A stretch of DNA of 47,105 bases from JANYCG01 sp031431035 (lineage in GTDB: Bacteria; Pseudomonadota; Gammaproteobacteria; Burkholderiales; Burkholderiaceae_C), in contig JANPCR010000028.1 in assembly GCA_031431035.1 (NCBI GenBank), forward strand, positions 1 through 47,105. The letters are read 5' to 3'. Below are positions 16,630 through 24,905 of this stretch, in pieces (the first letter of the stretch is position 1; every line of letters starts with the position of its first letter). Below the pieces are notes generated by a model. The model was given only the letters and a program-made list of their open reading frames with translations. It was not told the origin of the DNA and did not search any database. The translations under genes were made by a program, and so were the position numbers.

Positions 16630-17406
16630 GTGCCAAGCACAACAATTGCAAATAGACCGAGCGAGCAATTTTTCGACGGGCCGCCCCTAGAAAAATTAGC
16701 CCCCTCGGGGGGCAGCGAACCACACGCAGTGGGGAGCGTGGGGGCCTTTATCTTCGACATGGACGGCACCATGGTTGATTCCATGCCTTTTCATGCAAAG
16801 AGCTGGATTGAATTCACCCACCGCCATGGCATTCAAATTGATGTCGACGACCTGCTGCGACGCACAACCGGTCGAACCGGGCCAGAGTGCATGAACGAGC
16901 TATTTGGGCGGGTCGTCCCGCTTGGTGAATCTGCAGCACTGGTTCACGAGAAGGAAACCCTGTACCGAGAACTTTTCACTCGCCACTTCGCAGAGGTCAA
17001 AGGCTTCAAAGCGTTTTCAGAAATGGCGCTGTTGCAGGGTTTCAAAGTGGGCGTTGGCACCGCAGGCGATCGACACAATATTGAATTTGCAATGGCCAAC
17101 CTCAAGATGCAAACCCAACCCACCGCCATCGTCGGGGGAGATGAAGGCTTGCCCGGCAAACCCGATCCTGCTATATTTTTAGAAGTTGCAAGGCGTCTCG
17201 GTGTGGCACCGAGTGCATGCCTTGTCTTTGAGGATGCGCCCTTTGGCATCGAAGCCGCGCGCCGGGCGGGCATGCGGGCCGTGGCACTGCTAACCAGCCA
17301 CTCGGCCCGTGATCTGGCTGGCCCACATGTGGTCGCCAGCGTCAACAATTTTGACGAACTGATTGAATCTAACTTCCTGGAGAGTTTGCATGTTGCAATT
17401 GCGTGA
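16630..17406 (+). CDS. HAD-superfamily phosphatase (beta-phosphoglucomutase-like)
   Basis: The protein is a HAD subfamily IA hydrolase with the motif I FDMDGTMVDS (Asp43 and Asp45 counted from the first GTG), a helical cap (residues about 55-125), motif II GVGTAGDRHN, motif III Lys in PGKPDPAIF and motif IV FEDAPFGIEAA. It probably dephosphorylates a sugar phosphate or similar metabolite; the cap suggests beta-phosphoglucomutase/phosphatase relatives. The start is uncertain. The first 35 residues are encoded by a GC-rich intergenic-type repeat (16655-16745), so translation might start at a later GTG at about residue 34 or 37. It overlaps pepN by 17 bp. Confidence 0.85.
   Translation: MPSTTIANRPSEQFFDGPPLEKLAPSGGSEPHAVGSVGAFIFDMDGTMVDSMPFHAKSWIEFTHRHGIQIDVDDLLRRTTGRTGPECMNELFGRVVPLGESAALVHEKETLYRELFTRHFAEVKGFKAFSEMALLQGFKVGVGTAGDRHNIEFAMANLKMQTQPTAIVGGDEGLPGKPDPAIFLEVARRLGVAPSACLVFEDAPFGIEAARRAGMRAVALLTSHSARDLAGPHVVASVNNFDELIESNFLESLHVAIA
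16655..16745 (+). repeat. GC-rich repeat of a type common in Comamonadaceae, inside the HAD 5' end
   Basis: The block has GACCGAGCGAGCAATTTTT, a hairpin GCCCCCTCGGGGGGC and a tail GCAGTGGGGAGCGTGGGGGC. From memory, blocks of this kind are frequent between genes in Comamonadaceae; no search was run. Here it is in frame with the HAD gene and may also provide a hairpin after prfB. Confidence 0.5.
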
Positions 17407-20122
17407 TGGACAGAACGAGCCGGTAGTCACCCGCCGCGAGAATTATTCACCCCCCGCTTTTTTAATCGGTACGGTTGACCTTTCGTTTGACCTTGATCCT
17501 GTAAAAACGCGCGTCCTGAACCGCATGACGCTGCGTCGCAACCCCGAGGTTGCCGCTCAAGCCTTGAAACTCGATGGCGAAGACCTGAACCTGGCGCGTG
17601 TTTTGGTCAACGGTCAGGGCACAACTTTCAAAATGGAAGGCAATTTGCTGGTGCTTGAGAGCTTGCCTCAAGGCCTAGAGTCGTTCGATCTTGAGATTTT
17701 CACCACCTGCAACCCGGTCAAAAACACCACGCTGACAGGCCTTTTTGTCAGCAATGAATCCTTTTTTACGCAATGCGAAGCCGAGGGCTTCCGGCGCATC
17801 ACCTACTTTTTAGACCGTCCGGACGTGATGGCCAGTTACACCGTCACGCTGCGCGCGGACAAAGCGAAATACCCGGTCTTGTTGTCCAACGGAAACTTGG
17901 TGGAGCAAGGCGACCTGGAAGACGGTCGCCACTTTGCCAAATGGGTTGACCCGCACAAAAAACCGTCCTACTTGTTTGCGCTGGTTGCAGGCAAGCTGGT
18001 TAGCCGCGAACAGCGTATCACCTCCCGCGCGGGGTTGAACCATTTGTTGCAGGTCTATGTCCGCCCTGGCGATCTGGACAAAACCGAACACGCCATGAAT
18101 TCGCTGATGGCGTCAGTTGCCTGGGATGAGGCTCGCTTTGGTCTGCCGCTCGATCTGGAGCGCTTCATGATCGTGGCCACCAGCGATTTCAACATGGGCG
18201 CCATGGAAAACAAAGGGCTGAACATCTTCAACACCAAGTTTGTGTTGGCAAGCCAGGCCACGACAACCGATGTGGATTACGCCAACATCGAAAGCGTGGT
18301 GGGCCACGAGTACTTTCACAACTGGACAGGCAACCGAATTACCTGCCGTGACTGGTTTCAACTGAGTCTGAAAGAAGGCTTGACCGTATTTCGCGATCAG
18401 GAGTTCTCACAAGATCTTTGTGGCACCGCATCAGCGCGAGCGGTCAAGCGAATTGAAGACGTTCGCATGCTCCGCACCAACCAGTTCCCTGAAGATGCAG
18501 GCCCGATGGCCCACCCTGTTCGCCCTGACAGTTACCTTGAAATCAATAACTTTTACACCCTGACCATTTATGAAAAAGGGGCTGAAGTTGTCCGCATGAT
18601 GCAAACCCTGGCGGCAGAAGACGCCAGCGACACCGCTGGCCGACGAGGATTTGCCAAAGGTATGGCTCTCTACTTTGCCCGCCATGACGGTCAGGCGGTG
18701 ACTTGCGATGACTTTGCCCAGGCCATTGCAGATGCCAATCCGGCATCAGACCTGGCGCAGCTTTTGCCTCATTTCAAGCGCTGGTACAGCCAGGCGGGCA
18801 CCCCACGGGTGAGCGCTCAGGGGCAGTACGATTCAGAGCAAAAGACTTACTCGCTCACGCTGTCGCAAACCTGTGCCCCCACGCCAGTACAGCCCCTGAA
18901 GGAGCCCTTTGTCATTCCGGTGGGCCTGGGACTGGTTGGCCCAGACGGCAAAGACATGCCATTGCAGCTTGCGGATGAAGCCAATACGGGCGCAGGTTCA
19001 AGAGTGTTTGTGTTGACGCAAGCCACAGAGACCCTGCGGTTTGTCAACGTTTCGAATGAACCCGTCCCGTCTATCTTGCGAGCGTTTTCTGCACCCGTGG
19101 TACTTGATTTTGCCTACACCGACGCACAGTTGCTGACCCTCCTGAAATCAGACTCTGACCCGTTCAACCGATGGGAGTCAGGCCAGCGCTTGATGCTCAA
19201 CAGCGCTGTGCGCAACGTCGCAGGCACTGTTGATTTGTCTGCCGGCCTGTTTTTGGACGCGCCGTGCCTGGAGGCCTTGCGCGGAGTTTTGCGCCACCCC
19301 GAACTGGATGCAGCTTTCAAGGAGTTGGTGCTGACAGTTCCGTCTGAAGCCTACATTGCGGAACAACTGGAGGTGGTCGACCCAAAGCGCATACATGCCG
19401 TGCGCGAAGGCATGCGCGCCCAATTGGCGCAAGCCCTTCACGCCGATTGGGTCTGGGCGTTTGAGGTGCATCAAAGCTCGGGTGCCTATGCGCCTGATCC
19501 TGAGTCTTCAGGCCGTCGCGCCCTGCTGGGCATGGCTTTGAGTTATTTGTGCCTAGACGCGCGGCGAAGTGGCGACACGGTTTGGCCTGGCCAAGCGCTT
19601 CAGCACTTCAAAACTGCGAGCAACATGACGGATCGGGCCAACGCCTTGAATGCATTAGTCAACAGTGGCCATGAATTGCGATTGGCAGCGCTCTCAAAGT
19701 TTCATGCTTTGTTCAAAAACGAGCCATTGGTGCTGGACAAATGGTTTGCGGTGCAAGCGCTAGCCTGCGACCGCAATGGCGAAGTTTTGCCTGCAATTCG
19801 TCAGCTTATGCAACACCCGGACTTCAGCCTGCAAAATCCAAACCGCGCTCGCAGCGTCATTTTCAGCTTTTGCAGCGCAAACCCTGGTGCGTTTCATCGT
19901 CTGGACGCGGCTGGCTACGTGTTTTGGAGCGACCGGGTCATTGAACTTGACGCCATCAACCCCCAAGTCGCCGCCAGATTGGCACGGGCCATGGACCGTT
20001 GGAGCCGATTGGTCGAGCCCTACCGCAGCGCAGCCAGAGAGGCCATTGCCAGAGTAGCCGCCAAGCCGGATTTAAGCAACAACGTGCGCGAAGTCGTCGG
20101 TCGCGCGCTTGAAAACTCATAG
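17390..20122 (+). CDS. pepN: Aminopeptidase N
   Basis: PepN is a cytoplasmic M1-family zinc aminopeptidase that removes N-terminal residues in peptide turnover. The 910-residue protein is of normal E. coli-type length. It has the exopeptidase motif GAMEN (270-274), zinc site HEYFH (306-310) with the third ligand E329 in SLKEGLTVF, and the Tyr-containing YEKGAEVVRMMQTL. The C-terminal helical array domain (DUF3458 type) follows from about residue 450. ATG 17390 has GGAG seven bases upstream and opens the conserved N terminus. An upstream in-frame start would lie deep in the HAD gene. fbp follows after 11 bp. Confidence 0.96.
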   Translation: MLQLRDGQNEPVVTRRENYSPPAFLIGTVDLSFDLDPVKTRVLNRMTLRRNPEVAAQALKLDGEDLNLARVLVNGQGTTFKMEGNLLVLESLPQGLESFDLEIFTTCNPVKNTTLTGLFVSNESFFTQCEAEGFRRITYFLDRPDVMASYTVTLRADKAKYPVLLSNGNLVEQGDLEDGRHFAKWVDPHKKPSYLFALVAGKLVSREQRITSRAGLNHLLQVYVRPGDLDKTEHAMNSLMASVAWDEARFGLPLDLERFMIVATSDFNMGAMENKGLNIFNTKFVLASQATTTDVDYANIESVVGHEYFHNWTGNRITCRDWFQLSLKEGLTVFRDQEFSQDLCGTASARAVKRIEDVRMLRTNQFPEDAGPMAHPVRPDSYLEINNFYTLTIYEKGAEVVRMMQTLAAEDASDTAGRRGFAKGMALYFARHDGQAVTCDDFAQAIADANPASDLAQLLPHFKRWYSQAGTPRVSAQGQYDSEQKTYSLTLSQTCAPTPVQPLKEPFVIPVGLGLVGPDGKDMPLQLADEANTGAGSRVFVLTQATETLRFVNVSNEPVPSILRAFSAPVVLDFAYTDAQLLTLLKSDSDPFNRWESGQRLMLNSAVRNVAGTVDLSAGLFLDAPCLEALRGVLRHPELDAAFKELVLTVPSEAYIAEQLEVVDPKRIHAVREGMRAQLAQALHADWVWAFEVHQSSGAYAPDPESSGRRALLGMALSYLCLDARRSGDTVWPGQALQHFKTASNMTDRANALNALVNSGHELRLAALSKFHALFKNEPLVLDKWFAVQALACDRNGEVLPAIRQLMQHPDFSLQNPNRARSVIFSFCSANPGAFHRLDAAGYVFWSDRVIELDAINPQVAARLARAMDRWSRLVEPYRSAAREAIARVAAKPDLSNNVREVVGRALENS

Positions 20123-20133
20123 CCGTTCAATTC

Positions 20134-21186
20134 ATGACCTCCAAAATTTCACTCACCCGCTACCTGGTTGAAAAGCAGCGGGTGGAAGGGCACATTCCAT
20201 CGCAACTCAGACTCCTTCTAGAAGTAGTTGCCAGGGCTTGCAAAAGCATCAGCCAAGCCGTCAACAAGGGGGCCTTGGGTGGGGTTTTGGGTACTGCTGA
20301 ATCAGAAAACGTGCAGGGCGAAATACAAAAGAAGCTGGATATCATTGCCAACGAAGTTTTGATTGAAGCCAACGAGTGGGGCGGCCACTTGGCGGCTATG
20401 GCGTCTGAAGAAATGGAGGGCATCTATGTCGTTCCCAACCGCTACCCGCAAGGCGAATATTTGCTCTTGTTTGACCCGCTTGATGGTTCCAGCAATATCG
20501 ATGTCAATGTCAGTATCGGCACTATTTTCAGTGTGCTTAAAAAGCAGGACAAGTCGGCAGAAGGTGCTGCCAATGGCGTGTCTGAACAAGACTTTTTACA
20601 GCCTGGCAGCAAGCAAGTTGCTGCTGGCTACTGTGTGTACGGGCCGCAAACCACGCTGGTGCTCACGGTCGGCGACGGGGTTGCGATGTTCACCTTGGAT
20701 CGCGAGCAGGGCTCATTTGTATTGACTCACGAAGATGTGAGGGTCCCGGCTGACACCAAAGAATTCGCCATCAACATGAGCAACATGCGCCACTGGGATG
20801 ACCCAGTCAAACTCTACATTGATGAGTGCCTGCAGGGCAAAGACGGTCCGCGCGGCAAGGACTTCAACATGCGCTGGATTGCTAGCATGGTGGCCGACGT
20901 GCACCGCATTTTGACCCGCGGCGGGGTCTTTCTGTACCCATGGGACAAAAGAGAGCCCGAAAAGCCAGGCAAACTGCGTCTTATGTACGAGGCCAATCCT
21001 ATGGGTTGGCTCATCGAACAAGCCGGTGGTGCCGCCACCAATGGCAAAGAACGCATCCTTGACATCGTTCCTGGCAAATTGCACGAACGGGTGAGCGTGA
21101 TATTGGGGTCCAAAAACGAAGTCCAGCGCATCACCGACTACCACGCGCGCGCAAGTGCATCCGGACCGAATCCAGTCGCTCCCTAG
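20134..21186 (+). CDS. fbp: Fructose-1,6-bisphosphatase class I
   Basis: Fbp hydrolyses fructose-1,6-bisphosphate to fructose-6-phosphate, the committing step of gluconeogenesis, in the cytoplasm. The 350-residue protein has the metal-binding DPLDGSSNIDVNVSIGTIFS (residues 114-133), the preceding EEMEGIYVV, NMRWIASMVADVHRILTRGG and the substrate-loop GGVFLYPWDKREPEKPGKLR. This is the class I fold with plant/proteobacterial features. The gene starts 11 bp after pepN and is probably cotranscribed. It ends 32 bp before tRNA-Thr. Confidence 0.97.
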   Translation: MTSKISLTRYLVEKQRVEGHIPSQLRLLLEVVARACKSISQAVNKGALGGVLGTAESENVQGEIQKKLDIIANEVLIEANEWGGHLAAMASEEMEGIYVVPNRYPQGEYLLLFDPLDGSSNIDVNVSIGTIFSVLKKQDKSAEGAANGVSEQDFLQPGSKQVAAGYCVYGPQTTLVLTVGDGVAMFTLDREQGSFVLTHEDVRVPADTKEFAINMSNMRHWDDPVKLYIDECLQGKDGPRGKDFNMRWIASMVADVHRILTRGGVFLYPWDKREPEKPGKLRLMYEANPMGWLIEQAGGAATNGKERILDIVPGKLHERVSVILGSKNEVQRITDYHARASASGPNPVAP

Positions 21187-21201
21187 CGGCCTGGGGCCAG
21201 C

Positions 21202-21207
21202 TATAAT
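21202..21207 (+). promoter_or_regulatory. -10 hexamer for tRNA-Thr
   Basis: A consensus TATAAT lies 11 bp upstream of the tRNA 5' end, so transcription would begin close to the mature end. No good -35 is visible. Confidence 0.65.
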
Positions 21208-21218
21208 AGAAGGCTTGT

Positions 21219-21294
21219 GCCGGTGTAGCTCAGTCGGTAGAGCAGCTCATTCGTAATGAGAAGGTCGGGTGTTCGATTCATCTCTCCGGCACCA
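21219..21294 (+). tRNA. tRNA-Thr (anticodon CGT)
   Basis: The 76-nt sequence folds as a cloverleaf: acceptor GCCGGTG/CTCCGGC, D-arm GCTC/GAGC, anticodon stem GCTCA/TGAG with loop TTCGTAA (anticodon CGT reading ACG), and T-loop TTCGATT. The 3' ACCA is encoded. The acceptor has a T-T mismatch at the sixth pair, and the T stem uses two G-T pairs, which is unusual but probably tolerated. Confidence 0.93.
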
Positions 21295-21316
21295 AAAAAA
21301 TTAGAAGTCTGAAAAT

Positions 21317-21350
21317 AAAAAGCCCGCTGCTTCAAAACAGCGGGCTTTTT
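21317..21350. terminator. Bidirectional terminator between tRNA-Thr and mtnP
   Basis: The AGCCCGCTG/CAGCGGGCT stem has a short loop and is flanked by A- and T-runs, so it can stop transcription of the tRNA (plus) and mtnP (minus). Confidence 0.88.
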
Positions 21351-21398
21351 CGTTGCCTGCGGTTTTCACCCGGCTATGGCACAAACTTCAGCATCGGC

Positions 21399-22265
21399 TC
21401 ACTGCAAAATCACACGCAAACGCTCCCGAGTTTCGGAACTCATTTGATCGGGTTGGGTCACCAAGGACGCTTGCAGCGCTGTGTGTGCGGCTGACACCGG
21501 CATTTCAGCAGCCAACAAGCCAATGGCCGCGGCGGCAATGCGTTGCGCATGGCCTGCGTTTTGCATCAAGTTGGCAATGGCAGTGTCTGCGGTGACGTGC
21601 GCTTCACGCGGGTGCCAGCAGTCAAAATCAGTCACCATGGCCAGGGTGGCGTAAGCCATTTGTGCTTCTTTTGCCAATTTGGCCTCGGGCATGTTGGTCA
21701 TCCCGATGATCTTGGCGCCCATGCTTCGGTACCAGAGCGACTCAGCCAAGCTCGAAAATTGAGGGCCTTCAATGCAAACGTAGGTACCGCCCCGGTGCAA
21801 TTCAAATCCGGATGGCATGTTCGCTGCCTTCACAGCCTTAGCTAACACGTCGCTCAGGCCGGTGCAAACGGGCTGCGCCATGGAAACGTGAGCCACCGCC
21901 CCTTCGCCAAAAAAAGTACTGTCGCGCCGTTTGGTCATGTCAATGAACTGGTCGGGCAGAACCATGTCCAGGGGCTTCATTTCCTCTGACAGGGAACCAA
22001 CGGCCGACAATGAAATCAGATAGCGAACGCCCAAACTTTTGAGCGCGTAGATATTTGCACGGTACGGGACTTCAGAAGGAATTAAGCGGTGCCCGCGTCC
22101 ATGGCGGGCCAAAAAAGCAACCCCTACACCATTGACCTGCCCGGTGACGATGACGTCTGACGGCTTGCCAAAGGGCGTGTCAATCTGGTGTTCTGTTGCA
22201 TTCGTCAACGCCTCCATCGCGTAAAGCCCACTGCCACCGATCACGCCAACTATTATTTTTTGCAT
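21399..22265 (-). CDS. mtnP: S-methyl-5'-thioadenosine (or thioinosine) phosphorylase
   Basis: This family phosphorolyses methylthioadenosine, the by-product of polyamine synthesis, to adenine and methylthioribose-1-phosphate; some proteobacterial members prefer methylthioinosine. The 288-residue protein has the PNP-type phosphate loop VGVIGGSGLY, ARHGRGHRLIPSEVPYRANI, ISLSAVGSLSEEMKPLDMVL, RGGTYVCIEGPQFSSLAES and IGMTNMPEAKLAKEAQMAYA. The base-contact segment TDFDCWHPREAHVT distinguishes subfamilies, but I cannot settle substrate preference by eye. The cytoplasmic enzyme's gene stands alone on the minus strand after a bidirectional terminator. Confidence 0.92.
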   Translation of the reverse strand: MQKIIVGVIGGSGLYAMEALTNATEHQIDTPFGKPSDVIVTGQVNGVGVAFLARHGRGHRLIPSEVPYRANIYALKSLGVRYLISLSAVGSLSEEMKPLDMVLPDQFIDMTKRRDSTFFGEGAVAHVSMAQPVCTGLSDVLAKAVKAANMPSGFELHRGGTYVCIEGPQFSSLAESLWYRSMGAKIIGMTNMPEAKLAKEAQMAYATLAMVTDFDCWHPREAHVTADTAIANLMQNAGHAQRIAAAAIGLLAAEMPVSAAHTALQASLVTQPDQMSSETRERLRVILQ

Positions 22266-22565
22266 TGCAATTTCCCGAAAAATGACACTTTTATGAAACT
22301 CGCCAAAGCCTGATCAACAGGCTCGTCTGGGCCAAGATATCACACCCAAAAATCACCGATTTCATTGTAAGACCCGCCACACATTCGGTCACCCAACGGA
22401 CGGTTATCATCGATCTGGGACTGAACTGCCCGCCGCCAAAGCCGACGGCATTGACCACGGTAACGCCCTTTGACAACGCGGGCATGGCGAGCTTGTAAGA
22501 ATTCAAGACAAACTCTCGACCCTTTCAGACATTTTCCGCAGTCAAACTCATTTTTTTGGATCGCC
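22266..22565. other. 300-bp gap between mtnP and arsS; nothing coding recognised
   Basis: The gap must hold the divergent mtnP and arsS promoters. A 71-codon frame on the minus strand (22291-22506) shows no family resemblance. I find no arsR-type gene and no clear inverted repeat that would mark an arsenic operator. Confidence 0.5.
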
Positions 22566-23549
22566 ATGCACGCCACGCTGCCCCTGCTCAAAGCCACCAA
22601 CTTCCCAGCCTTGCGACGCCAAAAGCTCACCACCTTGCAGGTGAACTTGGGTTACAAGTGCAACCAATCTTGTGTGCACTGCCATGTGGATGCCGGCCCC
22701 AACCGCACTGAAATGATGGCCGCCGGATTGACTGAGATGATCGGCCAAGCCCTTCACGCGCGGTCCATCGACACACTGGACTTAACCGGTGGTGCGCCAG
22801 AATTGCATGACAGTTTTCGCAAAATTGTGATTCAAGCCCGCACGGCGGGTGTTCGGGTGATTGACCGCTGCAACCTCACGATTTTGTTTGAGCCAGGGCA
22901 AGAAGGGCTCGCTGAGTTTTTGGCAGACCAAAAAGTTGAAGTGGTTGCATCGCTGCCGTGCTATTCCCTGGAAAGAGTCGACAAGCAGCGTGGCAAAGGG
23001 GTTTTTGACCTCAGTATTGCGGCTTTGCAGAAACTCAACTCGCTGGGGTATGGCCAACCTGGCACAGGTCTGGTGCTTAACCTGGTTTACAACCCGCAAG
23101 GCGCGTCGTTGCCACCCAACCAAAGCAGCTTGCAGGCGGAGTACAAGACGGAACTGTTCAAGCATTTCGGCATTGTGTTCAATGAATTGTTTGCGCTGGC
23201 GAACATGCCCATCAAGCGCTTTGGCTCCATGCTGATTTCCAAGGCGCAGTTTCAGCCTTACATGCAGCTCCTCAAAGACAATTATTCCCAGGGCAACCTG
23301 GCCAACGTGATGTGCCGAAGCACGGTCAGCGTCGATTGGCAGGGCTATCTGTACGACTGCGACTTTAACCAGCAGTTGGATTTGTCGATTCCCACAGAAA
23401 TCAGCGCTGATGGCGCAATGGCCAACCGCCCTCACCTGCGCGACCTGTTGACAAGCGACCCCGCAGGCAAAGAAATTCGCGTGGCAGACCATTGCTACGG
23501 CTGCACAGCCGGTCAAGGCAGCAGTTGCGCGGGAGCCTTGCCTGCTTGA
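22566..23549 (+). CDS. arsS: Arsenosugar biosynthesis radical SAM protein ArsS
   Basis: ArsS is the radical SAM enzyme proposed to add a 5'-deoxyadenosyl group to dimethylarsinite, making the arsenosugar precursor. The 327-residue protein has the CxxxCxxC cluster motif CNQSCVHCHV near the N terminus, then DLTGGAPELHDSFR and IDRCNLTILFEPG. A cysteine-rich tail DHCYGCTAGQGSSCAGA follows. Some relatives carry selenocysteine in this tail; here the codon at 23526-23528 is TGC, so it is an ordinary cysteine. ATG 22566 opens the conserved N terminus. Two family-partner transferases follow directly. Confidence 0.9.
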   Translation: MHATLPLLKATNFPALRRQKLTTLQVNLGYKCNQSCVHCHVDAGPNRTEMMAAGLTEMIGQALHARSIDTLDLTGGAPELHDSFRKIVIQARTAGVRVIDRCNLTILFEPGQEGLAEFLADQKVEVVASLPCYSLERVDKQRGKGVFDLSIAALQKLNSLGYGQPGTGLVLNLVYNPQGASLPPNQSSLQAEYKTELFKHFGIVFNELFALANMPIKRFGSMLISKAQFQPYMQLLKDNYSQGNLANVMCRSTVSVDWQGYLYDCDFNQQLDLSIPTEISADGAMANRPHLRDLLTSDPAGKEIRVADHCYGCTAGQGSSCAGALPA

Positions 23550-23564
23550 AGATTACGGCGCGGC

Positions 23565-24236
23565 ATGAAAATATCCGTCGTCGTTCCCGTGTTGAACGAG
23601 GAAGCTTGTTTGCCTGACCTGCTGCTGCGCTTGCGGCAATCGGTCAGCCCAACCGTTGAGGTGCTTTTGGTTGACGGCGGTAGCATAGACCAAACCCTTG
23701 CTTTGGCACAAAAGGCCGGTTTGTCAGTGATTCAAGGTGGCCGGGGCAGAGCACGGCAAATGAACCTGGGTGCAGCCGTCGCATCAGGGGACGTTTATTT
23801 GTTTTTGCATGCGGACAACGTCTTGCCGGATGGTTGGCAGCAAGCCATCAAAAAGAGCCTCATTCACCCCCTGTGTTGGGGCCGATTTAACGTGCGCATT
23901 CAGGGCAAATCGGCGATGTTGCCGGTGATTGCAAGTTTCATGAACTTACGGTCACGCTTAACTGGCATTGCAACGGGCGACCAAGCGATGTTCATGACCC
24001 GCGAAGCATTTCAGGCCGTCGGCGGGTTTCCTGACCAGGCTTTAATGGAAGACATTGAAATGTCCAAACGACTGAGTCATTTGTCTCGTCCCGTATGCCT
24101 GGCCAGCAAAACCACAACCTCAGGGCGGCGTTGGGAGCAGCGCGGCGTTTGGACCACTATTTTGCTGATGTGGCGCTTGCGCTGGCGCTATTGGCGCGGG
24201 CAACTACCCAGTGAATTGGCGAAAGACTATGCATGA
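23565..24236 (+). CDS. Arsenosugar-associated glycosyltransferase (TIGR04283-like, GT2 fold)
   Basis: The 223-residue protein is a GT-A family 2 glycosyltransferase: N-terminal ISVVVPVLNEEACLPDLL, EVLLVDGGSIDQTLALAQ, and YLFLHADNVLPDGWQQAI in place of the DXD region. ATGDQAMFMTREAFQAVGGF and MEDIEMSKRLSHL complete the acceptor region. It has no strong membrane anchor. Proteins of this length regularly accompany ArsS-type radical SAM genes (TIGR04283 family) and are assigned to arsenosugar decoration by context. The gene starts 15 bp after arsS and its last codons overlap the next gene by 4 bp (ATGA). Confidence 0.87.
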   Translation: MKISVVVPVLNEEACLPDLLLRLRQSVSPTVEVLLVDGGSIDQTLALAQKAGLSVIQGGRGRARQMNLGAAVASGDVYLFLHADNVLPDGWQQAIKKSLIHPLCWGRFNVRIQGKSAMLPVIASFMNLRSRLTGIATGDQAMFMTREAFQAVGGFPDQALMEDIEMSKRLSHLSRPVCLASKTTTSGRRWEQRGVWTTILLMWRLRWRYWRGQLPSELAKDYA

Positions 24237-24883
24237 CCACAACCCGCATTGTGATCATCGCCAAAGCACCGATTGCGGGATTTGCCAAGACCCGTCTGAT
24301 CCCCGCTTTGGGCGCGAAAGCGGCTGCAGAGCTGGCAAAGCGGTTGCTACTGCACACAGTCGCCACGGCCCTCGAGTCAAAATTGAACAGCGTTGAATTG
24401 TGTGCGACGCCAGACCCATTTGAAGGCACTTGCACAAGCACAGCAGAGAGTCCGACCGAGAGCGTTTGGCAAAATTTGGGGCTACCCAAAGGCATTGAAT
24501 GGAGTTCTCAAGGCGAAGGTGATTTGGGAGAGCGCATGGCGCGGGCAGCCTTGCGTTGCACGAACAGGTCAGAATCAATTCTGCTCATCGGCACCGATTG
24601 CCCGGCCTTGACCGTGGCTGTGATGCAGTCTGCGGCGCAAGCTTTGCTTGAACATGACGCGGTGATCGTGCCCACCCATGACGGCGGCTACGCCCTGTTA
24701 GGCCTGAATCAATTTGACGCGTCGCTGTTTGATGGCATGCCGTGGAGTACAGACCGGGTAGCCACATTGACGTTGAGCCGCATGGAAAGCCTGGGCTGGC
24801 ACGTCAAAACTCTTGCAACCCAGCATGACATTGACGAACCCGCCGACCTGCAATGGCTGCCCGCGCCATGGGGCTACCGTTAA
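24233..24883 (+). CDS. Arsenosugar-associated transferase (TIGR04282/DUF2064-like)
   Basis: The 216-residue protein has a nucleotidyltransferase/glycosyltransferase A-like fold of the DUF2064 type. Visible are IVIIAKAPIAGFAKTRLIPA at the N terminus, GDLGERMARAALR, LIGTDCPALTVAVMQSAAQ, DAVIVPTHDGGYALLGLNQF and a C-terminal DIDEPADL. This family (TIGR04282) accompanies ArsS and the TIGR04283 transferase and probably handles the sugar or nucleotide donor. The start overlaps the preceding stop by 4 bp, so translation is coupled. It converges with the PiT transporter gene, with 22 bp between stops. Confidence 0.87.
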   Translation: MTTTRIVIIAKAPIAGFAKTRLIPALGAKAAAELAKRLLLHTVATALESKLNSVELCATPDPFEGTCTSTAESPTESVWQNLGLPKGIEWSSQGEGDLGERMARAALRCTNRSESILLIGTDCPALTVAVMQSAAQALLEHDAVIVPTHDGGYALLGLNQFDASLFDGMPWSTDRVATLTLSRMESLGWHVKTLATQHDIDEPADLQWLPAPWGYR

Positions 24884-24905
24884 TGCTTTGACCCGCGCTG
24901 CCGAA

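Noticed and set aside
22291..22506. 71-codon minus-strand frame in the mtnP-arsS gap
   Set aside because: No family resemblance and no ribosome-binding site; the region is more likely promoter sequence.
22782..23516. 244-codon minus-strand frame opposite arsS
   Set aside because: Antisense to a conserved radical SAM gene, with no recognisable motif.
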